Assembly (NCBI RefSeq): GCF_016592555.1
Contig: NZ_AP014546.1
Span: 1,553,501-1,617,500 of the forward strand
From: Neptunomonas japonica JAMM 1380
Lineage (GTDB): Bacteria > Pseudomonadota > Gammaproteobacteria > Pseudomonadales > Balneatricaceae
Length of the DNA stretch: 64,000 bases
Direction: 5' to 3'
The notes beneath the pieces are model-generated. The model saw only the letters and a list, made by a program, of their open reading frames with translations. It ran no database searches and was not told where the DNA came from. This document shows, piece after piece, positions 32,125 to 40,400 of this stretch. The position numbers were made by a program, and so were the translations under genes. Every line of letters begins with the position of its first letter. The first letter of the stretch is position 1.

Positions 32125-32385
32125 TTAGAAGAAAGGATTCAGGGGTTGTTGAATGAAAAGCAAAGATAGCTCTGAATACTCAATATTGCATCTTTGTCGG
32201 AAGAGAGTTAGTTCATGTTGGGTCGGGTTTTTATGATCTTCGAAGTGTTCGGATAAATCAAAATCATCATAACCTCGCATTAGCCATTTTAACGTCTTGG
32301 CTTTGTGGTTAACGCTGAGCATTTGGCCCTGAGGGTTATAGCGTACGTAGTGTGTATTATCGTCTGAGGTGATTACTTTAAACAT
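32125..32385 (-). CDS. Hypothetical protein
   Basis: The start is the internal ATG at 32385, which has GGAGG at ideal spacing on the - strand. The 86-aa protein (MFKVITSDDNTHYVRYNPQG ...) contains MLSVNHKAKTLKWLMRGYDD. It is soluble and not recognised. It lies alone between poorly coding stretches. Confidence 0.55.
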   Translation of the reverse strand: MFKVITSDDNTHYVRYNPQGQMLSVNHKAKTLKWLMRGYDDFDLSEHFEDHKNPTQHELTLFRQRCNIEYSELSLLFIQQPLNPFF

Positions 32386-32631
32386 ATTGCCTCCGTGCAT
32401 TATGTTGGTATTTAAGAAACAAGTTTAATTTTAGACTAGTTTTGTTGAAAGTCTCTATTGTGATTTGTGAAGGTTATGCCTTTTTAATGGCTATAAGGTT
32501 TGTATCTAAAGCATGCCAAATACTGCGTTACAGTTCGGCGGTATGATGGCTTGGGTCGATCGAATTGTTGGCTATGGAGCGGGCCGCTTGAGCGAGGTTG
32601 TAGCATTTGCCCAAGCGGTGAATCGATATTC

Positions 32632-32766
32632 TTATTTATCTATTTTAACTGAGCTACCTTCACCAAACCATTTTTCGGCTAGTGCTTTGGCTGCTTTTAA
32701 GCTCATTTCTTTAGAGTGGATATCGCCAACAGGGCGTCCATCTTTATTAAATATTTTGTAACTCAT
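32632..32766 (-). CDS. 44-aa hypothetical protein, leftward
   Basis: A - strand frame with GGAG upstream of ATG 32766 encodes MSYKIFNKDGRPVGDIHSKE followed by MSLKAAKALAEKWFGEGSSV and KIDK. Composition is balanced, unlike the + strand frame over the same DNA. The short size and lack of homology keep confidence moderate. Confidence 0.5.
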   Translation of the reverse strand: MSYKIFNKDGRPVGDIHSKEMSLKAAKALAEKWFGEGSSVKIDK

Positions 32767-33285
32767 CTCATAGCTCCAAGCTTTTATTTTTTCCGTTCAT
32801 ATTAAATGTAGTCTATTTTTTGACAGTATTATGGATTTTAGTTCGTTTCTTTGTGTTTTCTTTATGTTTACAAGATAAAAGCTTAGAGAAACATCGAGTT
32901 ATCATGTTTTTTTGTAAGCGGTAAATAGCATGTTTAGGAATGGCGTTAGAACTCGTTGATTATACTTTAGTTGTAAAAATCGAACGTTTGCTTGAATTGG
33001 AGTGCAGTGCCGAGCAATCTGGTCTACAAGATTTGGTGTTAGCAGTTGAAGTTAATGCAGCAAAGATAATGTGCATGCTTGTTATCAGCTAAGGCAAATA
33101 CTGTCTTATCTTCATTAATCCCTTCTTTATACATGAGTGTATTGTCATTCTTATTTTACGTAAGTTCGGCATACAGCATGCGCATCTGATAATTATAATA
33201 AATTGAACTGAGACGCGTAACGATACCGCGGCAAGGCTATTCACGGTTCGTTACTACCTAGAGGCTTCTCAGTTTAGGAGGCGGG
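32767..33285. other. Intergenic region upstream of hydrolase gene
   Basis: About 520 bp, mostly A+T-rich. A 50-codon frame from ATG 32940 to 33092 (MALELVDYTLVVKIERLLEL ...) has no properly spaced ribosome-binding site and is not called. A TATAAT at about 33195 could be a -10 element, but no -35 is evident. AGGAGG at 33276-33281 serves the hydrolase gene. Confidence 0.4.
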
Positions 33286-34272
33286 ATGCTATTTATTACG
33301 AATCGATTTCCCAAACAAAATATAGAAACTGAAATTGGCCGTATTTTTGACTTTGATCTTGAAAATAATGCGTCGAGTAATTCGGTGTTTTTCTGTGAGC
33401 GTACGGGCAAAAAAGAATACACTGAGATTGGCAGTATTGATTTTTTAACGCGTCTTAAAGAATCCAAATATCGTCAGGTTCTTATCTACATTCATGGTTT
33501 TTCTAATCTCCCCGAAGATGTTTTTGCTGGTGCACAGGAGTTCCGTGATCTGTGCGAGAAGCAAAAAAAGAAAGAAGTTTTGGTCATTCCGTTGATCTGG
33601 CCTTGTGATAATGATCTTGGCGTTGTTCAGGATTATTGGGATGACCAGAAAGCGGCTGATCAAAGTGGCTTTCCTTTTGCCCGCGTACTAGAGAAGTTCT
33701 TAGCATGGCGTAATGATGAAAAGCTAAACCCTAGTGATAACCCTTGCCTCAAACGCATTAACGTTTTGGCACACTCTATGGGTAACCGAGTCCTTCGCGA
33801 AACCCTATCGGTATGGAAGAAGTATGACCTTCCCCAAGGTGTGCCGCTCATTTTTAGAAATACCTTTTTAGTGGCAGCGGATGTGGTTAATGAAACACTA
33901 CACGAAGGTGAAAAAGGCGAGGTGATTTGCCATGCTTCGCGTAATGTTATTGTTTATCACGCCTCTGATGACCTCGCGTTACGTGCCAGTAAAATATCTA
34001 ACTTAAAAAACAAAATAGCTTCACGAAGGTTAGGGCATACCGGCCCCGAAAAAATTGATGAAACTCCGCAAAATGTCTATTCGGTAGATTGTGACGATGT
34101 CAACAACAGTTACGATAGACCTAAAGGCCACTCGTACTTTAGATCAGGCAGTAACAAAGGCTCACCGGGTAAAGTGTTCAAGCACATATTTGCGTGCTTG
34201 TTATCAGGGCGGGTGTTTCCTGATGATGAAGATCGCCGCACATCGATTATAAATTCAAAGAAAAAAAGCTGA
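33286..34272 (+). CDS. Alpha/beta hydrolase, DUF900-like
   Basis: The 328-aa protein has the core of DUF900-type serine hydrolases: RQVLIYIHGFSNLPEDVFAG (oxyanion region), ending strand LVIPLIWPC, the nucleophile elbow INVLAHSMGNRVLRE and a late His in KGHSYFRS. A conserved Asp is likely in VDCDD or YHASDD. No signal peptide is seen, so it is cytoplasmic or carried cargo. It has its own strong AGGAGG site and lies about 30 bp before the sigma-54 activator gene. Whether it belongs functionally to the eCIS is uncertain; it could be lipase-like cargo or an unrelated neighbour. Confidence 0.8.
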   Translation: MLFITNRFPKQNIETEIGRIFDFDLENNASSNSVFFCERTGKKEYTEIGSIDFLTRLKESKYRQVLIYIHGFSNLPEDVFAGAQEFRDLCEKQKKKEVLVIPLIWPCDNDLGVVQDYWDDQKAADQSGFPFARVLEKFLAWRNDEKLNPSDNPCLKRINVLAHSMGNRVLRETLSVWKKYDLPQGVPLIFRNTFLVAADVVNETLHEGEKGEVICHASRNVIVYHASDDLALRASKISNLKNKIASRRLGHTGPEKIDETPQNVYSVDCDDVNNSYDRPKGHSYFRSGSNKGSPGKVFKHIFACLLSGRVFPDDEDRRTSIINSKKKS

Positions 34273-34304
34273 CTTTAATTCGCACCTTCTAAAGGAGAAT
34301 AGAA

Positions 34305-35672
34305 GTGGATACGGGTCTGATAACAGTTGTACCTTTTTCGACACCAGAGCGTTTTAGTGAGTTAAAAGTGGCGTTAGATACCTTGCCATATAATATCAAT
34401 GTTATATGGCCAGAGGATTGGGCGCGCTTAACTCAAGCAGAGCTGGGCAGTGCGCTTGTGGTATTCATTTCTGAAGAGCAGGCATCAAATCTTGAGTTAT
34501 GCCAGTATTTTGATGAACTGGGAGGCCTTCCTAAATTATGTATTTTGGATGGCATTAGTGGCTTTAAACAGCGACGTATTATTGATCGCTGCCATGATGT
34601 GATGACATGGCCATGTAGCGCCGAAGAGATTAGTTATCGCTTTTGCCGGATGCTGGAAAACAACACTCAATCTGTAGGGGAGAAGTCTCTGGATGCCGAG
34701 CTTAAACAAGCTTTTATTCAGATGAACTTTATTGGTGAGTCTCCGGTTTTTTCACAAGCACTCTCGCGTATTCAAAAGGCTGCTAAGTATGATGTGTCTG
34801 TTTTGTTAATGGGTGAAACAGGCACAGGTAAAGAGCTAGCTGCCCGTGCTATACATTATATGGGAGGGCGTAATGCACAGCCTTTTATCCCAGTTAATTG
34901 TGGTGCATTGCCAGAAGAGATCTTTGAAAATGAGTTGTTTGGCCATTCACAGGGCGCTTATACGGATGCTAAAAAGAACCAGTTAGGGTTGGTCGCTCAG
35001 GCAGAAGGAGGGACGCTGTTCTTAGATGAGATCGACTCACTGTCTTTAAAATCTCAAGTAGCGTTGTTGCGTTTTTTACAAGATCATCAATATAGACCAT
35101 TAGGCTCACAAGGTTATGTGAAAGCTAATGTGCGCTTGCTTGCAGCAACCAATGCCGATTTGGCTGAATTGGCACAAGCCGGTACTTTTAGGGAAGATCT
35201 ATTTTATCGTCTCAATATTATGCAAGTCACCATGCCAGCTTTACGTGAACGTACTGATGATCTTCCTCTTTTAACGGACCACCTCATAAAGCGTTTTATG
35301 CTAGAACACGGCGGTGAAGATAAGCATTTATCTGCGGGTTGTTATGCATGGATGCGTCAGTATTTGTGGCCAGGTAATGTGCGTGAGTTGGAGAATGTTT
35401 TACTGCGAGCCTTTCTTGAAACAGAAGGTTCAGCAATTTTGTTATCGCCACCCGCACAATGGATTGAGGAAAATGAAAGCATTAATATTTCCGGTGTTAA
35501 TTGGGATGTGGATTACAACCAAGCTAAAAGCCTTGTTGTCGGCGCGTTCGAAAAAAATTACTTAATGCATGTACTTTCAAAAGCCGATGGCAATGTCTCA
35601 CGAGCCGCTAGGCTTGCCGGTAAAGAGCGGCGCTCGTTAGGTAAGTTAATCAAAAAGCATGGTCTCAGGTAG
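34305..35672 (+). CDS. Sigma-54-dependent transcriptional activator
   Basis: It starts at GTG 34305, with AAAGGAG at 34291-34297. Residues 1-135 form an atypical N-terminal sensory domain with a response-regulator-like feel (VVFISEEQASNL, VMTWPCSAEEI) but no clear phosphorylation site. The AAA+ domain has Walker A GETGTGKE (170-177), the sigma-54 contact loop as GAYTDA (217-222; consensus GAFTGA) and Walker B GGTLFLDEIDSL. The C-terminus is a Fis-type HTH (ADGNVSRAARLAGKERRSL). Such proteins bind upstream and activate sigma-54 promoters. It precedes the eCIS operon, so it is likely its regulator. Confidence 0.9.
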   Translation: MDTGLITVVPFSTPERFSELKVALDTLPYNINVIWPEDWARLTQAELGSALVVFISEEQASNLELCQYFDELGGLPKLCILDGISGFKQRRIIDRCHDVMTWPCSAEEISYRFCRMLENNTQSVGEKSLDAELKQAFIQMNFIGESPVFSQALSRIQKAAKYDVSVLLMGETGTGKELAARAIHYMGGRNAQPFIPVNCGALPEEIFENELFGHSQGAYTDAKKNQLGLVAQAEGGTLFLDEIDSLSLKSQVALLRFLQDHQYRPLGSQGYVKANVRLLAATNADLAELAQAGTFREDLFYRLNIMQVTMPALRERTDDLPLLTDHLIKRFMLEHGGEDKHLSAGCYAWMRQYLWPGNVRELENVLLRAFLETEGSAILLSPPAQWIEENESINISGVNWDVDYNQAKSLVVGAFEKNYLMHVLSKADGNVSRAARLAGKERRSLGKLIKKHGLR

Positions 35673-36004
35673 TTTTCTGCTCCTTCATTTTTTTATCTAG
35701 CGTTTATTTATCCCTAAGCATGGCGATATACCTCTCTGGGTTAAAAACAACCCACCTACACACGCTGTAACCCATGGCGTTATAAAACAACCCCACTTCA
35801 TACAAACATATGTATTAACTAAAGAATTCTTCAACCGTTAAATGCTAGCGCTTATCGCGCATAAGTTAACCGGGTTCCTTTTGCCCCACCTAAAACAACT
35901 GGTAATTATTAATTCATTAAAAATCAATACTTTATGTTTTGGTATGTATCTTGAATTGATTAAAAGAGTATCAACCTTGCTGTAACGAATATGAGTAGGC
36001 AGGC
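35673..36004. promoter_or_regulatory. Upstream regulatory region of eCIS operon
   Basis: A 332-bp A+T-rich gap between the activator and the first eCIS gene. Short inverted motifs, such as TGGGTT-6-AACCCA (around 35738-35755) and TAAC-7-GTTA (around 35767-35782), are possible activator sites. A candidate sigma-54 promoter is at 35940-35955. Confidence 0.45.
35940..35955 (+). promoter_or_regulatory. Candidate sigma-54 promoter
   Basis: TGGTATG-TATC-TTGAA resembles the consensus TGGCACG-N4-TTGCW with the correct GG-to-GC spacing (10 bp between), but the -12 element reads GA instead of GC. It lies about 50 bp before the first gene of the eCIS operon. Confidence 0.45.
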
Positions 36005-36274
36005 ATGCAAAACAACCACAGTGATGAGATCGAAATAATGCGCATCGCCAGTGAAATTAGACGCTACCTGGGTAATCACCCACAAGGGGTAGACACGATT
36101 GATGGCATTACAAAGTGGTGGTTGCCACAGCAGCGTATTGAAGAGTCATCTCTGTTAGTACAACAAGCGTTGGACTATCTGGTTTCAGAATCTCGTATAG
36201 AGCGCATAACTAGCTTAGACGGTAAGTACTTGTATTTTGACTCAAATTCAGTACATGGCGAGCAAAAACATTAA
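36005..36274 (+). CDS. Small winged-helix-like protein at start of eCIS operon
   Basis: The 89-aa protein (SDEIEIMRIASEIRRYLGNH, TIDGITKWWLPQQRIEESSL, VQQALDYLVSESRIERI, LDGKYLYF) has the helix-helix-wing pattern of a small winged-helix domain. Homologous-looking short genes precede sheath genes in other eCIS loci. It may be a regulator or an assembly factor; no experimental role is known to me. It is 27 bp before the sheath gene. Confidence 0.65.
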   Translation: MQNNHSDEIEIMRIASEIRRYLGNHPQGVDTIDGITKWWLPQQRIEESSLLVQQALDYLVSESRIERITSLDGKYLYFDSNSVHGEQKH

Positions 36275-36301
36275 TGCAATCAAAGGTAGAGGAGTAAGGA
36301 C

Positions 36302-38194
36302 ATGCCAGTTTCTCTCACATACCCCGGTGTTTATATTGAAGAGATCCCTAGCGGTGTGCGCACTATTGCGGGAGTCGCAACATCGATTACTGCCTTTGTT
36401 GGCTATACAAGTAAAGGCCCGCTAGATAAGGCTACGTTTATTAGTAGTTTTTCCGATTTTGAACGAAACCACGGTGGCTTACATCGAGATAGCCCACTCT
36501 CTTATGCGGTTCGGCAATTTTTTTCTAACGGTGGGAGTCAGGCTTATGTGGTGCGTGTTGCTTCAGGGCAAGCGGCCGCACGCTGGCAAATGAATGATGG
36601 CGCAGGCCCAGTGTTGGATGTTGTCGCATCGAGCTCTGGCGCGTGGGGTAATGATCTACGAATGAGTGTTGAGCATATCGGTACACGTAATCCTGATGCT
36701 GATTTTAATTTAGTGGTATCTCAAGTTGTGCTTTCAGGGGGCGTGCCTCAAACGGTAGTACTTGAAACACACCGTAACCTTAATCTTAATCCCAACTCGC
36801 CCAATTACGCGGTGGCAACGGTGAATGCTGAGTCTGCGTCGATTCAAGTAACGCAATCACCGTTAGTCTTTGCTGCTTCGGGGGTTGCTGTTAGTCAGGC
36901 TATTACGTTTCCTTTGGTACTAACTAATAATCTATTGTCAGGGGCAGTGGATGGAAGCGAGGCATTCTCGCTAATACTTACATCCAATCATGCTGATATC
37001 GGTGCATTAATAACAGATGTTAACTCAGCCATTACAACAGCGGGGCTTGCTACAAGAATGGTGGCTGTTGAGTCTGGCCTTGATGGTGATGTAACCGGCA
37101 ACGGCAGCTTACGGATAGGGTCTTTGGCGGTAAATGAGTCATCTTCAGTGGGTGTGGCCGTCGGTGATTCAGGAGGTTTAGCGTCGGTTATTGGCTTAGG
37201 TTTGGCCAGTGGCGGTCGTGAATTCACAGGTGATGCAGAGCATCGGCCGAACGTAGTTAGTGATCTGTTGCCGTTGAGTGTGGGCAATGATGGAAGTAAA
37301 GGCGGTGCACTTGAGCTTATCGGTAGCCCAGCGGCTAAAAGCGGGATATATGCATTGCTTGATGTTGACCTCTTTAACCTATTGTCGATTCCTGAAAGCC
37401 GAGACTTGCCACCGGTTCAGGCTGATCCATTAATCCAGGCAGGAATAAAGCTCTGCGAAGATGAGCGAGCTTTCTATATCGTTGACCCTCCAAGTGGCCA
37501 GATATTAACGAACATAGGTAGTTGGGCAAATGGTGTTTCTCAATCGCGCAATGCGGCGGTGTATTTCCCAGCTGTGCTGGTCTCTGATCCACTTGATAAC
37601 TTTAGGGCGCGTGCTATGGCTCCTTCAGGTTCTGTGGCAGGCGTCTTTGCGCGAACCGATAGCACGCGAGGTATTTGGAAAGCACCCGCAGGAACGGATG
37701 CAACCATAAATGGCGTGGCGGCTATTAGTCCTACGATGAATGATATTGAAAATGGCCAGTTGAATATTCTGGGTGTGAATGCACTTAGAACATTTCCGAC
37801 CTATGGGAAAGTGATTTGGGGATCACGAACGATGAAAGGTGCAGACGCGCAGGCTGATGAGTATAAGTATGTTCCAGTGCGCCGTTTAGTGCTGTTTTTA
37901 GAAGAGAGCTTATATCGCGGTACCCAATGGGTCGTGTTTGAGCCTAACGATGAGCCATTGTGGTCTCAAATTCGGCTGAACCTTGGTGCATTTATGCAGA
38001 ACCTTTTCCGCCAAGGGGCTTTTCAGGGAATGACACCGCGGCAGGCTTACTTTGTTAAGTGCGATAAAGAAACCACCACTCAGAATGATATTGACCGAGG
38101 TATTGTCAATATAGTGGTCGGCTTTGCCCCACTGAAACCTGCTGAATTTGTCATTATTAAATTCCAGCAGATCGCTGGCGAACTTGAGGTTTGA
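36302..38194 (+). CDS. eCIS contractile sheath protein
   Basis: The 630-aa protein begins VSLTYPGVYIEEIPSGVRTI and AGVATSITAFVGYTSKGPLD, the standard start of contractile tail sheath proteins. The C-terminal domain includes YGKVIWGSRTMKGADAQADE, YKYVPVRRLVLFLEESLYRG and NEPLWSQIRLNLGAFMQNLF. Residues about 95-330 form a variable inserted domain. The sheath surrounds the inner tube and contracts to drive it out. A GAGGAG site precedes the start. Only one sheath gene is seen in the window; Afp and PVC have several. Confidence 0.95.
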   Translation: MPVSLTYPGVYIEEIPSGVRTIAGVATSITAFVGYTSKGPLDKATFISSFSDFERNHGGLHRDSPLSYAVRQFFSNGGSQAYVVRVASGQAAARWQMNDGAGPVLDVVASSSGAWGNDLRMSVEHIGTRNPDADFNLVVSQVVLSGGVPQTVVLETHRNLNLNPNSPNYAVATVNAESASIQVTQSPLVFAASGVAVSQAITFPLVLTNNLLSGAVDGSEAFSLILTSNHADIGALITDVNSAITTAGLATRMVAVESGLDGDVTGNGSLRIGSLAVNESSSVGVAVGDSGGLASVIGLGLASGGREFTGDAEHRPNVVSDLLPLSVGNDGSKGGALELIGSPAAKSGIYALLDVDLFNLLSIPESRDLPPVQADPLIQAGIKLCEDERAFYIVDPPSGQILTNIGSWANGVSQSRNAAVYFPAVLVSDPLDNFRARAMAPSGSVAGVFARTDSTRGIWKAPAGTDATINGVAAISPTMNDIENGQLNILGVNALRTFPTYGKVIWGSRTMKGADAQADEYKYVPVRRLVLFLEESLYRGTQWVVFEPNDEPLWSQIRLNLGAFMQNLFRQGAFQGMTPRQAYFVKCDKETTTQNDIDRGIVNIVVGFAPLKPAEFVIIKFQQIAGELEV

Positions 38195-38205
38195 AGGAGT
38201 AAATC

Positions 38206-38736
38206 ATGGCTCAGTTTAGTGTTAATCCACAACGATTTGATCCCTACAAGAACTTCAAGTTTCGTGTGAGATGGGATGGCAAATATGTCGCAGGCATCAG
38301 CAAAGTAGGTGCGCTTAAGCGCACCAATGAACCGATCACTCATCGAGAAGGGGGAGACCCAAGCACCGAACGTAAGTCGCCGGGACAAACAAAATTTGAA
38401 GCAATCACGCTAGAGCGAGGCGTTACTCACGACAAAGAGTTTGAGCAGTGGGCCAATAAAGTATGGAACTTTGGCTCAGGTTTAGGCGCGGAGGTATCAC
38501 TCAAAGATTTTCGTAAAGATATCGTTATCGAGATGTATAACGAAGCGGGGCAGTTGGCCATCGCGTACAAGGTGTTCCGTTGTTGGGTATCTGAGTACCA
38601 AGCCTTACCCGAACTGGATGCCAGCGGTAGCGCTGTTGCGATTCAGTCCTTGAAGTTAGAAAACGAAGGTTGGGAGCGTGACTATGATGTGTCTGAGCCT
38701 GTTGAACCTGAATTTACAGAGCCTGCAGCTGGGTAA
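38206..38736 (+). CDS. eCIS inner tube protein
   Basis: The 176-aa protein has the T4 gp19-type tube pattern: FDPYKNFKFRVRWDGKYVAG, ISKVGALKRTNEPITHREGG, SPGQTKFEAITLERGVTHDK and VFRCWVSEYQALPELDASG. It stacks as hexameric rings that carry payload in the lumen. It lies 11 bp after the sheath gene. Confidence 0.95.
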   Translation: MAQFSVNPQRFDPYKNFKFRVRWDGKYVAGISKVGALKRTNEPITHREGGDPSTERKSPGQTKFEAITLERGVTHDKEFEQWANKVWNFGSGLGAEVSLKDFRKDIVIEMYNEAGQLAIAYKVFRCWVSEYQALPELDASGSAVAIQSLKLENEGWERDYDVSEPVEPEFTEPAAG

Positions 38737-38742
38737 TGGCTG

Positions 38743-39480
38743 ATGAAATCTCTAAACGCAGACGAGCTGCTTAATGTATGGGAGCAAGGGTTGAACCAGC
38801 CTTTGTTGCAACGTGCCTTAATGTTGTTGGCTGCTGCGTTTCCAGAAATAAAATCAGACAGTCTAGCAAAGTTGAGCATCGGGCAGCGCGACCTACTACT
38901 GATGCAGTTACGCGAGCGTTTGTTTGGGCAGTTACTGTTAAATAGGTCGGCATGCCCTGAATGCGATGAACAACTGGAGTGGCAAAATAACCTGTCTGAC
39001 TTCATGGTTCCTAATGGTAAACACGCCAGTGATCAACACTTTGAGCTTGAGAAAGATGCGTATCAACTGCAGTTCCGCTTACCCAATAGTTTGGATATTG
39101 CGGCGGTTGTAAACAGCAAGAGTGCATTATCAACACAGCAGCAATTGTTATCTCATTGTGTATTAGAGGTGAAACGTGAAGGCTCTGATTATGAACCTGA
39201 TCATTTACCGGAGACGATTGTTCAAGCTCTGATGGGGCGTATTGAGCAGTTAGATCCTCAAGCTGATATCCGCATTAATCTGGCATGCCCTGAGTGCTCT
39301 CATGAATGGACGGTATTGTTTGATATTGCCTGCTTTCTCTGGGAAGAGGTTAACGGCTGGGCTGAGCGTACGCTGCAAACCGTTTATAAATTGGCGGTGG
39401 GATATGGCTGGAGTGAGCAAGAGATCTTGAGTCTTAGTCCTGTTCGCCGGCAACTCTATCTAGGGATGATGGGGGCATAA
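38743..39480 (+). CDS. T4-type baseplate chaperone-like protein with two CPEC motifs
   Basis: The 245-aa protein carries two zinc-like knuckles: ACPECDEQLEWQ and ACPECSHEWTV, around residues 68 and 182. Helical segments (RALMLLAAAFPEIKSDSLAK, RDLLLMQLRERLFGQLLL) precede the first. This matches T4-type baseplate hub assembly chaperone-like proteins found after the tube gene in eCIS loci. A role in assembly rather than in the finished particle is inferred. Confidence 0.7.
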   Translation: MKSLNADELLNVWEQGLNQPLLQRALMLLAAAFPEIKSDSLAKLSIGQRDLLLMQLRERLFGQLLLNRSACPECDEQLEWQNNLSDFMVPNGKHASDQHFELEKDAYQLQFRLPNSLDIAAVVNSKSALSTQQQLLSHCVLEVKREGSDYEPDHLPETIVQALMGRIEQLDPQADIRINLACPECSHEWTVLFDIACFLWEEVNGWAERTLQTVYKLAVGYGWSEQEILSLSPVRRQLYLGMMGA

Positions 39481-40400
39481 TGGATTTTATTCAAAGCTTA
39501 ATGACGCGCAACCAAACCGATAATGCTCAGACACATACGCTGTCTGGTAATAGGCTTATCGTGCAACCGCGACAGCCATTAAGGTTTGAAGAAAAAAGCT
39601 TAAAAGAAACTGCTCAGGTGCCTGTACAAGAGCATGACTCGCCACATATAAGGAGTGAGTTATCCGCAAACATGCGGCCACAAGAGCAAAGCAGCCTTGA
39701 GCCAAATAAAACAGTCCCTGTACATAATCTCTCTAGTCTAGAAACAATTAAAAAAATCCCTGAGCTTAATTTATACAGTGCTGATGTTAAGACTAACTCT
39801 TTGGAGAAAAACCAAGAGCCGCTTTTTAATAACTCAATTGAATCTTCTTTTTCTAAAGGTTCGTTTGATGGGCCATTTTCTGCACCATTTATTCGCAATA
39901 ATGGAAAAACAAAACCAGTATCGCAAGAGAAACCATTATCAGAAGAGAAGCAGCCGCCGCTGATCGTTGATCATGCTCTTAATCAACGTATTCAAACCGT
40001 CCTTCAGAGCTTAAGTACAAACACACATACCGTCACAAATATAAGTACGGACGATCAATTACCTCTACGTGAGCCAGTTAAGCTTGCTAGCCAGCCAGCT
40101 AGTTCTGTATTGGGCAAGCCTGATGTTAAACGGCAAGCACTCAGCGAGCAGAATATATCGACTGGAGAATTACAAACACCAGACTGGTTGGCAGAGCTGC
40201 GCTCTGGGTTACAGCAGCGCTGGCAGGCACAGAATCAAGTTGCAAATGTTGAACCGGTGATCAATGTCACCATTGGGCGTGTTGACGTACGTGCCGTAAC
40301 AGAGAGTACAGCCCCACAGGTTAATACGAGTAAAAAGCCAGTGAGTACCATGACACTGGAAAGTTATTTAGAGCAGCGTGATCGCCGGAGGCAGGGATGA
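39480..40400 (+). CDS. Disordered hypothetical eCIS protein
   Basis: The 306-aa protein is low-complexity: rich in Ser, Gln, Asn, Pro and Lys over residues 15-220 and without predicted domains. The last 90 residues (TPDWLAELRSGLQQRWQAQN, PVINVTIGRVDVRAV, TMTLESYLEQRDRRRQG) are more ordered; the motif INVTIGRVDVRA followed by LxxYLxxR is common at the end of small proteins in this position in eCIS loci. Function unknown. It overlaps the DUF4255 gene by 4 bp. Confidence 0.65.
   Translation: MDFIQSLMTRNQTDNAQTHTLSGNRLIVQPRQPLRFEEKSLKETAQVPVQEHDSPHIRSELSANMRPQEQSSLEPNKTVPVHNLSSLETIKKIPELNLYSADVKTNSLEKNQEPLFNNSIESSFSKGSFDGPFSAPFIRNNGKTKPVSQEKPLSEEKQPPLIVDHALNQRIQTVLQSLSTNTHTVTNISTDDQLPLREPVKLASQPASSVLGKPDVKRQALSEQNISTGELQTPDWLAELRSGLQQRWQAQNQVANVEPVINVTIGRVDVRAVTESTAPQVNTSKKPVSTMTLESYLEQRDRRRQG

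Noticed and set aside
32513..32761. 82-codon + strand frame
   Set aside because: It has no ribosome-binding site and overlaps the better-supported leftward 44-aa gene at 32632-32766.
32940..33092. 50-codon + strand frame
   Set aside because: The purine-rich AGGA abuts the ATG directly, leaving no spacing for a ribosome-binding site, and no motif is seen.
35880..35900. Second sigma-54 promoter (GGGTT...TTGCCCC)
   Set aside because: The spacing between GG and GC is one base short of the 10 bp needed.
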